Counted from the stretch's first letter, positions 54,367-62,755 are shown. The stretch is DNA of 64,000 nt from Acidisoma sp. PAMC 29798 (GCF_030252425.1 NZ_CP126994.1:682001-746000); one strand, 5' to 3'. Numbers and translations are program-made. Notes: generated by a model not told the origin, from the sequence alone.

Positions 54367-55491
54367 TTACGCTGAATTGGCGCCTCTACTGAGGGTGCTG
54401 AACGGGCTTGTGACCTCCGCAACTAGGGCGATCAGATCGGCCTGACGGTGGGTCCCTGTTTTGAGGAAAAGGCTTTTGAGATGGCTTCGGGCAGTGCCCA
54501 AGGAGATGCCGAGTGCGGCTGCGGTTGCCGGCAAACCCCCGACCTCTACAAGTCCGAATAAAACGTCACGCTCACGCGCCGTCAGCGCGAACAGAGTTTT
54601 CAGGGTGGTCGTCGCCAACTCGGTTTCTGGTCTCTGGCGTATCACGGCCATGATTGAAGGTCCGCCCACTGCCGAACCGCTATTCATGAGGGGGTTGGCC
54701 AGCGGCAGCACGTGGCAAACGTGCCGAACACCGTCCTGCATTTCGATCAATGCAACATCATCCGGATTGGAACTGCCAGCTTGCCCGGTTCCATCGACGG
54801 TCGTGTCGGATCCCTTTGTGCGTGGCCTCATGACCCGTGCGAGGGGCAGGCCGCGATCAAGCAAGTCACGCGCGGCGTCATTCGCATGAATGACTCGCCC
54901 CATCGGGTCCAAAAGCAGAACCGCATCGGCCAATCTGTCAATTGCGAGCGTGAGGCGTTGCTTCTCGACCGTCGCGTGATCGAGCACATAGCCAACCCGC
55001 ACCGCACGGAGCACATGGGGCGCCAGCAACCGAAGACGCCTGATCGCGGCATCATCCGCCATGCCATGTCGGTCGGCCCTGATAAGGGACAAGGAGGCAA
55101 CGCGCGTCGGTGTTCGCTCAAGCATGACATTGATCACGTCACAGAAGCCTTGAGGTCGCCCCCATTCTTGAAAGAAGGGCGTTTGCGCGAAGCTGTCATA
55201 ATCCAGGATCGCCGTCAGCGGCGCGACGTCGCCAGGTTCGAGCGCCGCCATCGCCTCAATGATTGGGTTCGAGGCTGCCCAGCGCGCAATATATTGCGCC
55301 GTAAAATCGGGATCGTCGCCATAGGAATGGTAGAAGGTTGCCGTCCGCCCGATCCGCTCGTGACCATAGAGTGTCGCCGATGCGCTGGGCGTGATGACGG
55401 AGAGCTGCTTCAGGACTTCCGGCCAAAGCCCGGGCTGCATAGACGCCTCATAGATGAGGCCGATGACATCCGAATAGTCGTCGATTTCCAC
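54367..55491 (-). CDS. LuxR family regulator with PAS-like domain
   Basis: A 374-residue transcriptional regulator. The N-terminal half resembles an uncharacterised sensor region (LIYEASMQPGLWPEVLKQL); a PAS-like segment follows near residue 180 (AVLLLDPMGRVIHANDAARDLLDRG), and the C-terminal LuxR HTH is LTARERDVLFGLVEVGG through LGISLGTARSHLKSLFLKTGTHRQADLI. The start is GTG at 55491. It lies 47 bp downstream of the HExxH gene on the same strand, so it could regulate that group, or the 5-oxoprolinase operon next to it. Confidence 0.85.
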   Translation of the reverse strand: MEIDDYSDVIGLIYEASMQPGLWPEVLKQLSVITPSASATLYGHERIGRTATFYHSYGDDPDFTAQYIARWAASNPIIEAMAALEPGDVAPLTAILDYDSFAQTPFFQEWGRPQGFCDVINVMLERTPTRVASLSLIRADRHGMADDAAIRRLRLLAPHVLRAVRVGYVLDHATVEKQRLTLAIDRLADAVLLLDPMGRVIHANDAARDLLDRGLPLARVMRPRTKGSDTTVDGTGQAGSSNPDDVALIEMQDGVRHVCHVLPLANPLMNSGSAVGGPSIMAVIRQRPETELATTTLKTLFALTARERDVLFGLVEVGGLPATAAALGISLGTARSHLKSLFLKTGTHRQADLIALVAEVTSPFSTLSRGANSA

Positions 55492-55538
55492 TATTGCCTC
55501 GATCTTCGGTGATCATCCGAAGCTTCTGCTGTTTGATC

Positions 55539-56570
55539 TCAATCAGGCAAGGTTTCCATCGCCATGTAAGCGACGGCGCCTGCAAAGATCTCGGCACCGC
55601 GCGGCGTAAAACGCGCATGGGCGCGCACCACGCTGTAGCCGTCTTCGAAATTGCGCCGGCTACGGTCGATCGCAGCCAGCGCATCGATCCTTTCCGCATC
55701 ATTCAGCAAGCCGCTGACCAGGATAGCGGTCATGCCGAGATGCATGCGCGCCAGCACATAGCTCGCATGGGCCAAGCCTTCCATGGGCCGAGCATCGTAT
55801 CGCAGCGGGGAGGGGAAGCGTTCCGTATCGGGGTTTTCGACCATCCGCTTTCCCAGTGTCAGACCATGCAGCAAGCTATGCGCAGTCTCATGCACCAGCA
55901 CTTCCGCCATCTTGAGGCGATCGTCATGTGGCTCAGGATTAAGCATGAGAGCGCCCCAGGCGAAGAAGGTCGATGCGCCGTGCAGGGTCAAGTCCTTTGT
56001 ATCCCCTTCGGGCAATACGAACACGACCTCCGTCACCATGGTATCGATTTCTGCGGCGAGTGCCGGGTGACTTCTGCGCAGCAACGACCGTCCGGCTTCG
56101 AAGCGTGCCGTGGCGTCCGCCAAAGCGTCTGTCGATAGCGGTAGTAAATCGAGCGTGAGGTCCGAACCATCGAGAAAGTGATGACGATAGGAGTCGGCTA
56201 CCAACCGAGGAAGCGCGTCGCTGTCCAAGGTCACGCTGCGCAGACCGTTGGGTTCCGCCGACAGGCGGGGATCACCGAGAACGCCCAGAATGGCTTCCGC
56301 GCTGTCGCGGTCATCATCGAAGATCGCGGTGACGAGATCCCCGTACAGGGCCATAACGCCTGGCGGCATGCGATGGCTGCGGAGCGCCACCAACAAAGCC
56401 TCCGTTGCAGCCCGGTCGATCTGAAGATCGCCCTCGGCCGCGTGCAAGATCGCGTCTAGGCTTGTGGCTAAAGCCTGCCGCACACCCTGATCGACGGTGC
56501 GGCCACGCGCCGGATCAGGGTAGAAGCCAGGGTCCGTCACCGCATGCGCGGTGGTGGCAGCCTCACTCAC
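55539..56570 (-). CDS. HExxH motif protein, putative peptide beta-hydroxylase family
   Basis: A 343-residue protein with the metal-binding motif HETAH at residues 227-231 (VLVHETAHSLLHG). A downstream segment SPLRYDARPMEGLAHASYVLARM (residues 254-276, quoted here only in part: DARPMEGLAHASY) gives further candidate ligands Glu264 and His268. The HExxH plus Arg-Pro-rich second segment resembles the HExxH-domain group that accompanies RiPP precursors and for which alpha-ketoglutarate-dependent peptide beta-hydroxylase activity is proposed. The start is GTG at 56570, nine bases after the stop of a small precursor-like gene, which argues for coupling. The reaction is inferred from family and context; a protease role is not excluded. 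Confidence 0.7.
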   Translation of the reverse strand: MSEAATTAHAVTDPGFYPDPARGRTVDQGVRQALATSLDAILHAAEGDLQIDRAATEALLVALRSHRMPPGVMALYGDLVTAIFDDDRDSAEAILGVLGDPRLSAEPNGLRSVTLDSDALPRLVADSYRHHFLDGSDLTLDLLPLSTDALADATARFEAGRSLLRRSHPALAAEIDTMVTEVVFVLPEGDTKDLTLHGASTFFAWGALMLNPEPHDDRLKMAEVLVHETAHSLLHGLTLGKRMVENPDTERFPSPLRYDARPMEGLAHASYVLARMHLGMTAILVSGLLNDAERIDALAAIDRSRRNFEDGYSVVRAHARFTPRGAEIFAGAVAYMAMETLPD

Positions 56571-56579
56571 CGGCGGCGC

Positions 56580-56825
56580 TTAGAGCGGTGGCGGCTTGAC
56601 CGCGCCCACCTTCGTCATGCCCAACTTGGCTGTGATAGGTCTGTTTGTAATAGGCTTGGTCATACCGGCTTGAGCGGGGGGCTTGACCATGCCGCTTTTG
56701 CTTTGCGTCGTCTTGTCAACGCTCGTATCGGCGACAACAGTTGTCGTGTCTTGCTCGATCACGGCGAAGCCAAGAAGGTTTGCCCCCACCAATCGTTGTT
56801 GAACGGCGTGCAAAGACTTCGTCAT
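56580..56825 (-). CDS. Small precursor-like peptide (81 aa) with Gly-Met-x-Lys repeats
   Basis: An 81-residue polypeptide. The N-terminus (MTKSLHAVQQRLVGANLLGF) is leader-like, a Thr/Asp-rich middle follows (VIEQDTTTVVADTSVDKTTQ), and the C-terminal ~37 residues contain three Gly-Met-Val/Thr-Lys units at residues 45-48, 54-57 and 69-72, with Lys-Pro-Pro at 48-50 and 77-79. It has no Cys, and the tail has no acidic residue. A GAGGGA site precedes the ATG at 56825. It is the first gene of a group with the HExxH protein 9 bp downstream. A ribosomally made, modified peptide is the leading hypothesis. Confidence 0.65.
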   Translation of the reverse strand: MTKSLHAVQQRLVGANLLGFAVIEQDTTTVVADTSVDKTTQSKSGMVKPPAQAGMTKPITNRPITAKLGMTKVGAVKPPPL

Positions 56826-56906
56826 GCTATATTCCCTCAAGCCTATTTTTCGTTAAGTCTCTTCTGAAGCGGATCGCCCGCGCATGTCTATAAGATCGAG
56901 CACGGG
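56826..56906. promoter_or_regulatory. Short divergent promoter region of the putative peptide cluster
   Basis: Only 81 bp separate the precursor-like gene (leftward) from the ATP-grasp gene (rightward), so both promoters must share it. It is AT-richer than the coding DNA on either side. I cannot place -35/-10 boxes with confidence. Confidence 0.4.
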
Positions 56907-57875
56907 ATGATCATTTTTCTAGCGACACGCCATCATTGCTACACAGTGAAAGGTCTTTTGCAAGCCGGGTTTGGGCCGGATGCACCGGATTGTCATGTGA
57001 TGCCGTATGATGAGTTGTTCACGCTCGATACGCTGCAAGCGGCCACCTATATCTTCACGGACATCGAAAGGCTGCCTGCCTGGGATCGTCGGCTGGCGGC
57101 GGAATACTACCGGGGGTTGAAAGCTCTCGGCCTGCGCTGCCTGAATGACCCGGCCCGCGTCATGACCCGCTATCCCTTGCTCTTCGCCTTGCACGCAGCG
57201 GGTTTCAATCCCTTTCGGGCATGGCGCGTGGACGGCGATGTGCCGACGCCCCGCTTTCCGGTTTTCCTAAGGTTCGAGGCCGATCACGGACGGCCGCTGT
57301 CCGGGCTTCTCCACAGTGCTAATGCACTGGCCGCCGAAATTCTGTCGCTTCAGATGAGTGGTCTACCGCTTGTGGATGTACTTGCCATTGAGTTCTGTGC
57401 GCAGGAGATTGCTCCCGGCGCATGGCGCAAGCACGGCACCTATCGCATCGGCGATCGTGTCCTCACCGTGCAGGCCGTCGTCGAAGATGACTGGTGCGTG
57501 AAATACGGCAAGGCCGGTTTTGCGACCGATCAGATGTTCGTCGAGGAGCATGACGTCATCGCGCGGAATGCTTTTGCGGGGGCCATTGCACCGGCCTTCG
57601 ACATTGCGGCCATCGAATGGGGGCGGGCCGATCATGCAACCGTCGATGGGCGCGAGGTCGTTTATGAGATCAATACCAATCCCGGCGTCGGTATCGCGAC
57701 AGTGACGCATCGGTCGGAGCTGCATCTCGCGGCGGAGCGTTTGGGGCGGCAGGCGATCGCCGAGGCATTGGCGGAGATCGACACACCGGTCGGCGCCGAC
57801 GTCTGCTTTGTGCCGAGCCACTGGATAACCGGGCACCGTGCGCGGTGCGTGGCCGTCAACACCTATCAGCCGTGA
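56907..57875 (+). CDS. ATP-grasp domain ligase
   Basis: A 322-residue ATP-grasp-fold protein. The N-terminal third (MIIFLATRHHCYTVKGLLQAG) is a pre-ATP-grasp domain and the C-terminal third ends in the metal/ATP motif VVYEINTNPGVG, with the upstream IEWGRADHATVDG typical of RimK-like ligases. It forms a carboxylate-amine or carboxylate-thiol bond by an acyl-phosphate, so it could join an amino acid or modify a peptide. It is divergent from the precursor-like gene. Its substrate is unproven. The stop overlaps otnC's stop region by 10 bp on the opposite strand. Confidence 0.75.
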   Translation: MIIFLATRHHCYTVKGLLQAGFGPDAPDCHVMPYDELFTLDTLQAATYIFTDIERLPAWDRRLAAEYYRGLKALGLRCLNDPARVMTRYPLLFALHAAGFNPFRAWRVDGDVPTPRFPVFLRFEADHGRPLSGLLHSANALAAEILSLQMSGLPLVDVLAIEFCAQEIAPGAWRKHGTYRIGDRVLTVQAVVEDDWCVKYGKAGFATDQMFVEEHDVIARNAFAGAIAPAFDIAAIEWGRADHATVDGREVVYEINTNPGVGIATVTHRSELHLAAERLGRQAIAEALAEIDTPVGADVCFVPSHWITGHRARCVAVNTYQP

Positions 57876-58540
57876 TCATCCCCGTGCTGGTGTGCCACAG
57901 GCAGATCGAGATTGAAGGTCGCCGATAGATCCGCGATCTGCGCGGATGACAGCGCGCGGGGGTTGAGGCCGCGCAGCAGCAAAAACAGCTTCGCAGTCTC
58001 TTCCAACTCTTCCATCGCATAGACGGCGGCTTCCAGGCTTTTGCCGGCAACGACGGGGCCGTGATTGGCCAGCAGCACCGCGCTGTATTTCCCCGCGAGG
58101 CCGCGAATGGCGGTGGCAACCGCGGGGTCGCCAGGCCGGTGATAGGGCACCAGCGCGGTCTGCCCGACGCGCATGAGATAATATGGCGTGAGCGGCGGCA
58201 GAACGTCCTGGGGATCGATCTCCGGCAGCATCGAGACGGCCACGGAATGCGTGGAATGCAGATGCACCACGGCACCGGCGCCATGGCGGGTATCGTATAA
58301 GGCCGTGTGCAGCGGAATTTCCTTGGTGGGCTTGTCGCCCGAAACCAGGTGTCCGGCGGTGTCCAGCTTGGAAATTCGTGCGGGATCGAGAAACCCCATC
58401 GAGGCATCGGTCGGCGTCATCAGCCAGCCACCTTCCGGCAGCCGGGCGCTGATATTGCCGGAGGAACCGGGCGTCAGTCCGCGTTCGAACAGGGAGCGCG
58501 CGAAGGTGCAGATCTGCTCACGCAGGCGGGCTTCGGTCAT
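57866..58540 (-). CDS. otnC: 3-oxo-tetronate 4-phosphate decarboxylase (class II aldolase family)
   Basis: A 224-residue class II aldolase/adducin-fold enzyme. Metal-binding His residues are visible in VVHLHSTHSVAV and LLANHGPVVAG, and the Gly-rich substrate loop in GLTPGSSGNISARLPEG. It decarboxylates 3-oxo-tetronate 4-phosphate to dihydroxyacetone phosphate in the L-threonate/D-erythronate pathway. It is encoded on the minus strand next to lacI, with the rest of the pathway divergent from lacI. The assignment rests on the neighbouring ltnD, otnI and otnK. Confidence 0.88.
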   Translation of the reverse strand: MTEARLREQICTFARSLFERGLTPGSSGNISARLPEGGWLMTPTDASMGFLDPARISKLDTAGHLVSGDKPTKEIPLHTALYDTRHGAGAVVHLHSTHSVAVSMLPEIDPQDVLPPLTPYYLMRVGQTALVPYHRPGDPAVATAIRGLAGKYSAVLLANHGPVVAGKSLEAAVYAMEELEETAKLFLLLRGLNPRALSSAQIADLSATFNLDLPVAHQHGDDHG

Positions 58541-58568
58541 GCGAGGCTCCAGAAACCGAGAGGAAGGG

Positions 58569-59600
58569 TTACGCGGTCGCGCCTTCGATCAGATCGACGC
58601 CCAGATCGACCTTTTGCGACGGGGCGTCGCCACAGACCAGCATGGCGCCGACTTCGCCGATCTTCAGGCGCGGCGTGCGGACCGTGGACAGCGGTTGCGG
58701 CGCGACCTGCCCAACCTCCAGGGCGTTATGGCCGAACAGCGCCAGTGTGCCGGGGATCGCAATGCCGCGTGCGAGGCAGTGGAAATACCCGCCGAGGGCC
58801 ATGTCGTCATTCGAGAAATAGACCGCGTCAAGCTTGGGGGACCGCGCGAGAAGTGCGGCAAGGCCGCAGCGTCCGGCCTCGATCGATGACGGGGCATCCA
58901 CGATCTCCTTGTCGTGCAAAGGATGCCCAGCCTCCCTCAGCGTCGTCTCGAAGCCGCTCCAGCGTTTGCCGGCGCGCAGGTCGGTGCCGATCGTCATGCC
59001 GCTGCCATGCCCGACATAGCCGAAGCGCCGATAGCCGCGCGCAAGCAGATGCCGCGCCGCGACGCAGCCTGCGTCGAAATTCGAAAAGCCGACGATGATG
59101 TCGATGCCGTCGCCGTCCGTGTCCATCAGTTCGGCTATGCGGATGCCGGCGTTGCGCAGCATGGCCTCCGCGCGGGGGGTGTGTTCCAGCCCCGTCACCA
59201 ACAGGCCGGCGGGACGCCAGGCGAGAAGAGATTCGATCAGCGCCTCCTCCCGCGCCGGATCGTATTCCGTTACGGCGATGACCGGATGGTAGCCCATCGT
59301 CTCCAAGGGTCCCGCCGCCCCGCGCAGCACTTCCGGGAAGACGATATTGGCGAGGGACGGCAAGACGATCCCGACCAGATTGGAGCCGGAGGAGGCGAGA
59401 GTGCCGGCGACGCGGTTCGGCACATATCCCAGCGCGCGCACCGTCTCCATAACCCGCGCGCGCGTATCGGCGGCGATAGGGCCGCTGTTGCGGATGACCC
59501 GCGACACCGTGATTTCGCTCACGCCGGCCTGACGCGCGACTTCAGTGAGCGTGGTGCGTCGGGCGGTCTTGCGCCCTGCCGGGCGTGTCGGGTGATCCAT
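58569..59600 (-). CDS. LacI family regulator of the tetronate operon
   Basis: A 343-residue LacI/GalR-type repressor. The HTH lies near the N-terminus (TTLTEVARQAGVSEITVSRVI), followed by the hinge VPNRVAGTLASSGSNLVG and a periplasmic-binding-like sugar sensor (VGIVLPSLANIVFPEVLRGA, YFSNDDMALGG). I place the start at the ATG 59600; an ATG four codons upstream (59612) is possible. It is divergent from ltnD, with a perfect operator-like palindrome in between. It probably senses a tetronate or its phosphate. Confidence 0.9.
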   Translation of the reverse strand: MDHPTRPAGRKTARRTTLTEVARQAGVSEITVSRVIRNSGPIAADTRARVMETVRALGYVPNRVAGTLASSGSNLVGIVLPSLANIVFPEVLRGAAGPLETMGYHPVIAVTEYDPAREEALIESLLAWRPAGLLVTGLEHTPRAEAMLRNAGIRIAELMDTDGDGIDIIVGFSNFDAGCVAARHLLARGYRRFGYVGHGSGMTIGTDLRAGKRWSGFETTLREAGHPLHDKEIVDAPSSIEAGRCGLAALLARSPKLDAVYFSNDDMALGGYFHCLARGIAIPGTLALFGHNALEVGQVAPQPLSTVRTPRLKIGEVGAMLVCGDAPSQKVDLGVDLIEGATA

Positions 59601-59701
59601 CCGCCTTGTCATGCTCTGGGAAGGCTCCGGCGTCCAGACTGTCGTGTCGCGCCCGGTAAAACGCGTCTTGACCCGCCGCGGAGAGTTTGTCATGTGTGAG
59701 A

Positions 59702-59717
59702 ATGACAGCGCTGTCAT
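59702..59717. promoter_or_regulatory. Operator palindrome ATGACAGCGCTGTCAT
   Basis: A perfect 16-bp palindrome with the central CGCG-like GCGC step typical of LacI-family operators (TGACAGCGCTGTCA). It is placed between the divergent lacI and ltnD genes, 50 bp upstream of ltnD, as expected for autoregulation and control of the catabolic genes. Confidence 0.75.
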
Positions 59718-59766
59718 GGCTTTCTCGATGATTCGGGGGGTAAGAAGAGCGGCGCAGAGGAAAGAT

Positions 59767-60684
59767 ATGTCCGCCATGAGCAGCAGCACGCCGCAGGTCA
59801 CCGTCATCGGTCTCGGCTCCATGGGGTTCGGCATGGCGCAGTCGTTGCGGCGCGCGGGCTTCGATGTCGTGGGCTGTGACGTCACGGCCGCCGGGCGAGA
59901 ACGGTTCGTGGCCGACGGCGGCCATGCGGCCGCGACCCCCGCCGAGGCGGCGCGGGGATCGGCCATCATCGTCTCCGTCGTCGTCAATGCGGCGCAAACC
60001 GAGGCCGTGTTGTTCGGCCCCGACGGATGCGCGGATGTGATGGACGCGGACGCGGTATTCGTCTCCTCCGCCACCATGGCGCCCGATGTTGCCCTCGCCC
60101 TCGCGGCGCGGTTGGAAGCGACGGGTCGCCACTACCTCGATGCGCCGATTAGCGGCGGGGCGCAGCGCGCGTCGGAAGGCGCCTTGACCATCCTCGCCTC
60201 CGGCACGGCTGCCGCCTTCGATCGCGCGCGCCCGGCGCTGGATGCCATGGCCGCGACTCTCTACGAGTTGGGGGATAGCGCCGGCACGGGCGCCGCCTTC
60301 AAGATGATCAACCAATTGCTCGCGGGCGTGCATATTGCCGCCGCCTGCGAGGCGATCACCTTCGCGGCCAAACAGGGCCTCGATATCCGCCGCGTCTATG
60401 AAGTGATCACCGCCTCGGCGGGCAATTCCTGGATGTTCGAGAACCGCGTGCCGCATGTGCTGGACGGCGATTATGCACCGCGCAGCGCGGTGGAAATCTT
60501 CACCAAGGATCTCGGCATCATCATGGATATGTCGCGGAGCGAGAAGTTCCCGGTCCCGGTCGCGAGTGCGGCCTTGCAGATGTTCATGATGACGGCGGCC
60601 AATGGTATGGCGCGGGATGACGATGCCTCCGTCGCGCGGTTCTATGGCCGTATCACCGGCACGCCGCTGCCCGGCGATCAATAA
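59767..60684 (+). CDS. ltnD: L-threonate dehydrogenase
   Basis: A 305-residue beta-hydroxyacid dehydrogenase. The Rossmann loop is VIGLGSMGFGMAQSL, and the substrate/catalytic segments are APISGGAQRA (Gly-Gly substrate region) and GAAFKMINQLL with the catalytic Lys. It oxidises L-threonate (and similarly placed tetronates) to the 2-oxo acid. The ATG at 59767 follows GAGGAAAG; it could also start at 59776. First gene of the tetronate operon ltnD-otnI-otnK. Confidence 0.9.
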   Translation: MSAMSSSTPQVTVIGLGSMGFGMAQSLRRAGFDVVGCDVTAAGRERFVADGGHAAATPAEAARGSAIIVSVVVNAAQTEAVLFGPDGCADVMDADAVFVSSATMAPDVALALAARLEATGRHYLDAPISGGAQRASEGALTILASGTAAAFDRARPALDAMAATLYELGDSAGTGAAFKMINQLLAGVHIAAACEAITFAAKQGLDIRRVYEVITASAGNSWMFENRVPHVLDGDYAPRSAVEIFTKDLGIIMDMSRSEKFPVPVASAALQMFMMTAANGMARDDDASVARFYGRITGTPLPGDQ

Positions 60685-60695
60685 GGACGAGTGCC

Positions 60696-61478
60696 ATGCC
60701 CCGTTTCGCCGCGAACCTGACGATGATGTTCAATGAGGTGCCCTTCCTCGATCGCTTCGCGGCTGCCGCCGCGGCGGGCTTTTCGGCGGTCGAATTTCTG
60801 TTCCCCTATGAGCATCCGCCCGAGGCGGTGGCCGCTGCCTTGCACGACCACGGATTGACCCAGGCGCTGTTCAATCTGCCGCCGGGGGATTGGGCCGCCG
60901 GTGACCGTGGCATGGCGGCCCTTCCCGCACGCGTCACAGAACTCCACGAGAGTGTGGAGACGGCGCTGACCTATGCGGAGGCGACGGGCTGCACCACCCT
61001 ACATCTCATGGCCGGGATCGCGGATGCCGCCGATCCTGCGGCCCTCGCGGCCTATCGTGACGCCGTTGCCTGGACGGCCGACCGACTCGCAAAAGCGGGC
61101 GTGACGCTGGTGCTGGAGCCGATCAACAAGCGGGACATGCCCGGCTATTTCCTGAACGATTTCGCCATGGCTGAGCGGCTGATCAATGACCTCGCTCTGC
61201 CGAACTTGCGTTTGCAGTTCGACATCTATCACCACACCATCATGCACGGCGATGTCACGATGGCGCTGCGGCGGCTGATGCCGATCATTGGTCATGTGCA
61301 GATCGCGAGCGTGCCCTCTCGCCACGAACCGGCTGGGGAGGAATTGAACTACCCTTTCCTGTTCGAGGAGCTAGACCGCCTTGGCTATCAGGGATTCGTC
61401 GGCTGCGAATATCGCCCGCGCGCTGGCACTGAGGCTGGGCTTGGCTGGTTCGCGCCGTATCGGGCGTTTGCGGCGTGA
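60696..61478 (+). CDS. otnI: 2-oxo-tetronate isomerase
   Basis: A 260-residue hydroxypyruvate-isomerase-like TIM-barrel protein. Metal-site segments are LVLEPINKRDMPGYF (Glu), LRLQFDIYHHTIMHGD (Asp and His), IGHVQIASVPSRHEPAGEE (Gln, His) and GCEYRPR (Glu). It interconverts 2-oxo- and 3-oxo-tetronate ahead of the kinase. It lies 11 bp after ltnD and overlaps the following kinase start by 4 bp. Confidence 0.9.
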   Translation: MPRFAANLTMMFNEVPFLDRFAAAAAAGFSAVEFLFPYEHPPEAVAAALHDHGLTQALFNLPPGDWAAGDRGMAALPARVTELHESVETALTYAEATGCTTLHLMAGIADAADPAALAAYRDAVAWTADRLAKAGVTLVLEPINKRDMPGYFLNDFAMAERLINDLALPNLRLQFDIYHHTIMHGDVTMALRRLMPIIGHVQIASVPSRHEPAGEELNYPFLFEELDRLGYQGFVGCEYRPRAGTEAGLGWFAPYRAFAA

Positions 61479-62755
61479 CCCTCGCTCTCGGCTGTATCGC
61501 GGATGACTACACGGGCGCCTCGGACCTCGCCAATACGCTGGCGCGACAGGGGCTGCGCACGGTGCAGACGATCGGCGTTCCCGCCGGCGGCTTTGATCTT
61601 TCCGCCGTGGATGCCGTCGTCATTGCGTTGAAGAGCCGCTCAATCCCCGCCGAGGAGGCCATTGTCGCCTCCCGCAAGGCGGAGGCCTGGCTGCGCGGCC
61701 AGGGCGCGGATCATGTGCTTTTCAAGATCTGCTCGACCTTTGATTCCACAGATGCCGGCAATATCGGCCCTGTCTCGGATGCGCTGCGCGCCGACGGCGG
61801 CAACGCGATAGTGGTGGTGACGCCTGCTTTTCCCGCGACGGGACGGACCGTCTTCCAGGGCAATCTCTTTGTCTGGTCCACGCCGCTTAACGAGAGCCCG
61901 CTGAAGGACCATCCGCTCAACCCGATGCATGATGCGAACCTCGTGCGCGTGCTGGCGCGACAGAGCGCGACCCGCATCGGCCTGGTGACGCTCGACATCG
62001 TCGAAGCGGGTGTGGAAGCGGTGCGCGCGCGGCTTAAGGTTTTGGCTGCTGAGGGCTGTGGCATGGCCATCGTCGATGCGGTCTTCGACCATCATCTCCA
62101 CACCATTGGCATGGTGGCGCTCGGCTATCCGCTGTCGACCGGCGCCTCCGGCCTCGGGCTTGGCCTCGCCGTTGCGCTGATCGCCTCGGGCCGCGTGTCC
62201 GCAACGATCGCAGCGTCCGAGACGGCGGCGCCGGTTGGCGGATACGCCGCGATGCTTGCCGGCAGTTGCTCCGCCGCCACGCTGGCGCAGATCGACGCGG
62301 TGGCGGATCGGGTTCCCGTGCTGCGGCTGGAGGCGGAGGCTTTGCTCGCTGACCCGCACGCCGAAGTCGCGGCCGCGCTGGCTTGGGCTGTGCCGAAACT
62401 CGCGGCCGGTCCCGTGCTCATCGCCAGCTCTGCGACGCCCGACCGCGTGTCGGCCCTGCGGTCGCGCCCGGACGCGGAGAGCACCGGCCATGTCATTGAG
62501 CAGGCGATGGCAGGCCTCGCCGCCGGGCTGGTCGAGGCCGGAACGCGGCGGCTGATCGTCGCGGGCGGAGAGACCTCAGGCGCGGTCGTCGATCGGCTTG
62601 GTGTCTCGGGCTTTCTGATCGGCGCGGAAATTGCCCCAGGCGTTCCGGTGCTGCGGACCATGGCTGAGGGGCGGCCGGATATGTTGATGGCGCTGAAATC
62701 CGGCAATTTCGGCGGGCCGAGCTTCTTCACGGATGCCCTTGCCCTGATGGACTAA
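61475..62755 (+). CDS. otnK: 3-oxo-tetronate kinase
   Basis: A 426-residue DUF1537 four-carbon acid sugar kinase. The N-terminal substrate domain begins LGCIADDYTGASDLANTL and contains KICSTFDSTDAGNIGPV; the nucleotide-binding C-terminal domain has AGSCSAATLAQID and LIVAGGETSGAVVDRLG. It phosphorylates 3-oxo-tetronate at C4 for OtnC. The start is GTG at 61475, overlapping otnI by 4 bp. Confidence 0.9.
   Translation: MTLALGCIADDYTGASDLANTLARQGLRTVQTIGVPAGGFDLSAVDAVVIALKSRSIPAEEAIVASRKAEAWLRGQGADHVLFKICSTFDSTDAGNIGPVSDALRADGGNAIVVVTPAFPATGRTVFQGNLFVWSTPLNESPLKDHPLNPMHDANLVRVLARQSATRIGLVTLDIVEAGVEAVRARLKVLAAEGCGMAIVDAVFDHHLHTIGMVALGYPLSTGASGLGLGLAVALIASGRVSATIAASETAAPVGGYAAMLAGSCSAATLAQIDAVADRVPVLRLEAEALLADPHAEVAAALAWAVPKLAAGPVLIASSATPDRVSALRSRPDAESTGHVIEQAMAGLAAGLVEAGTRRLIVAGGETSGAVVDRLGVSGFLIGAEIAPGVPVLRTMAEGRPDMLMALKSGNFGGPSFFTDALALMD

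Noticed and set aside
55539-56570. Conventional zinc metallopeptidase for the HExxH gene
   Set aside because: The only peptidase evidence is the HExxH motif itself; there is no signal peptide or peptidase domain, and the second segment resembles the peptide-hydroxylase group.
56580-56825. Graspetide precursor with a ring formed in the C-terminal tail
   Set aside because: The tail has no Asp or Glu to form the ester or amide ring; only the middle region has acidic residues.
59542-60681. Minus-strand frame opposite ltnD
   Set aside because: The LtnD Rossmann and catalytic motifs are on the plus strand; the antisense frame is Arg/His-rich noise.
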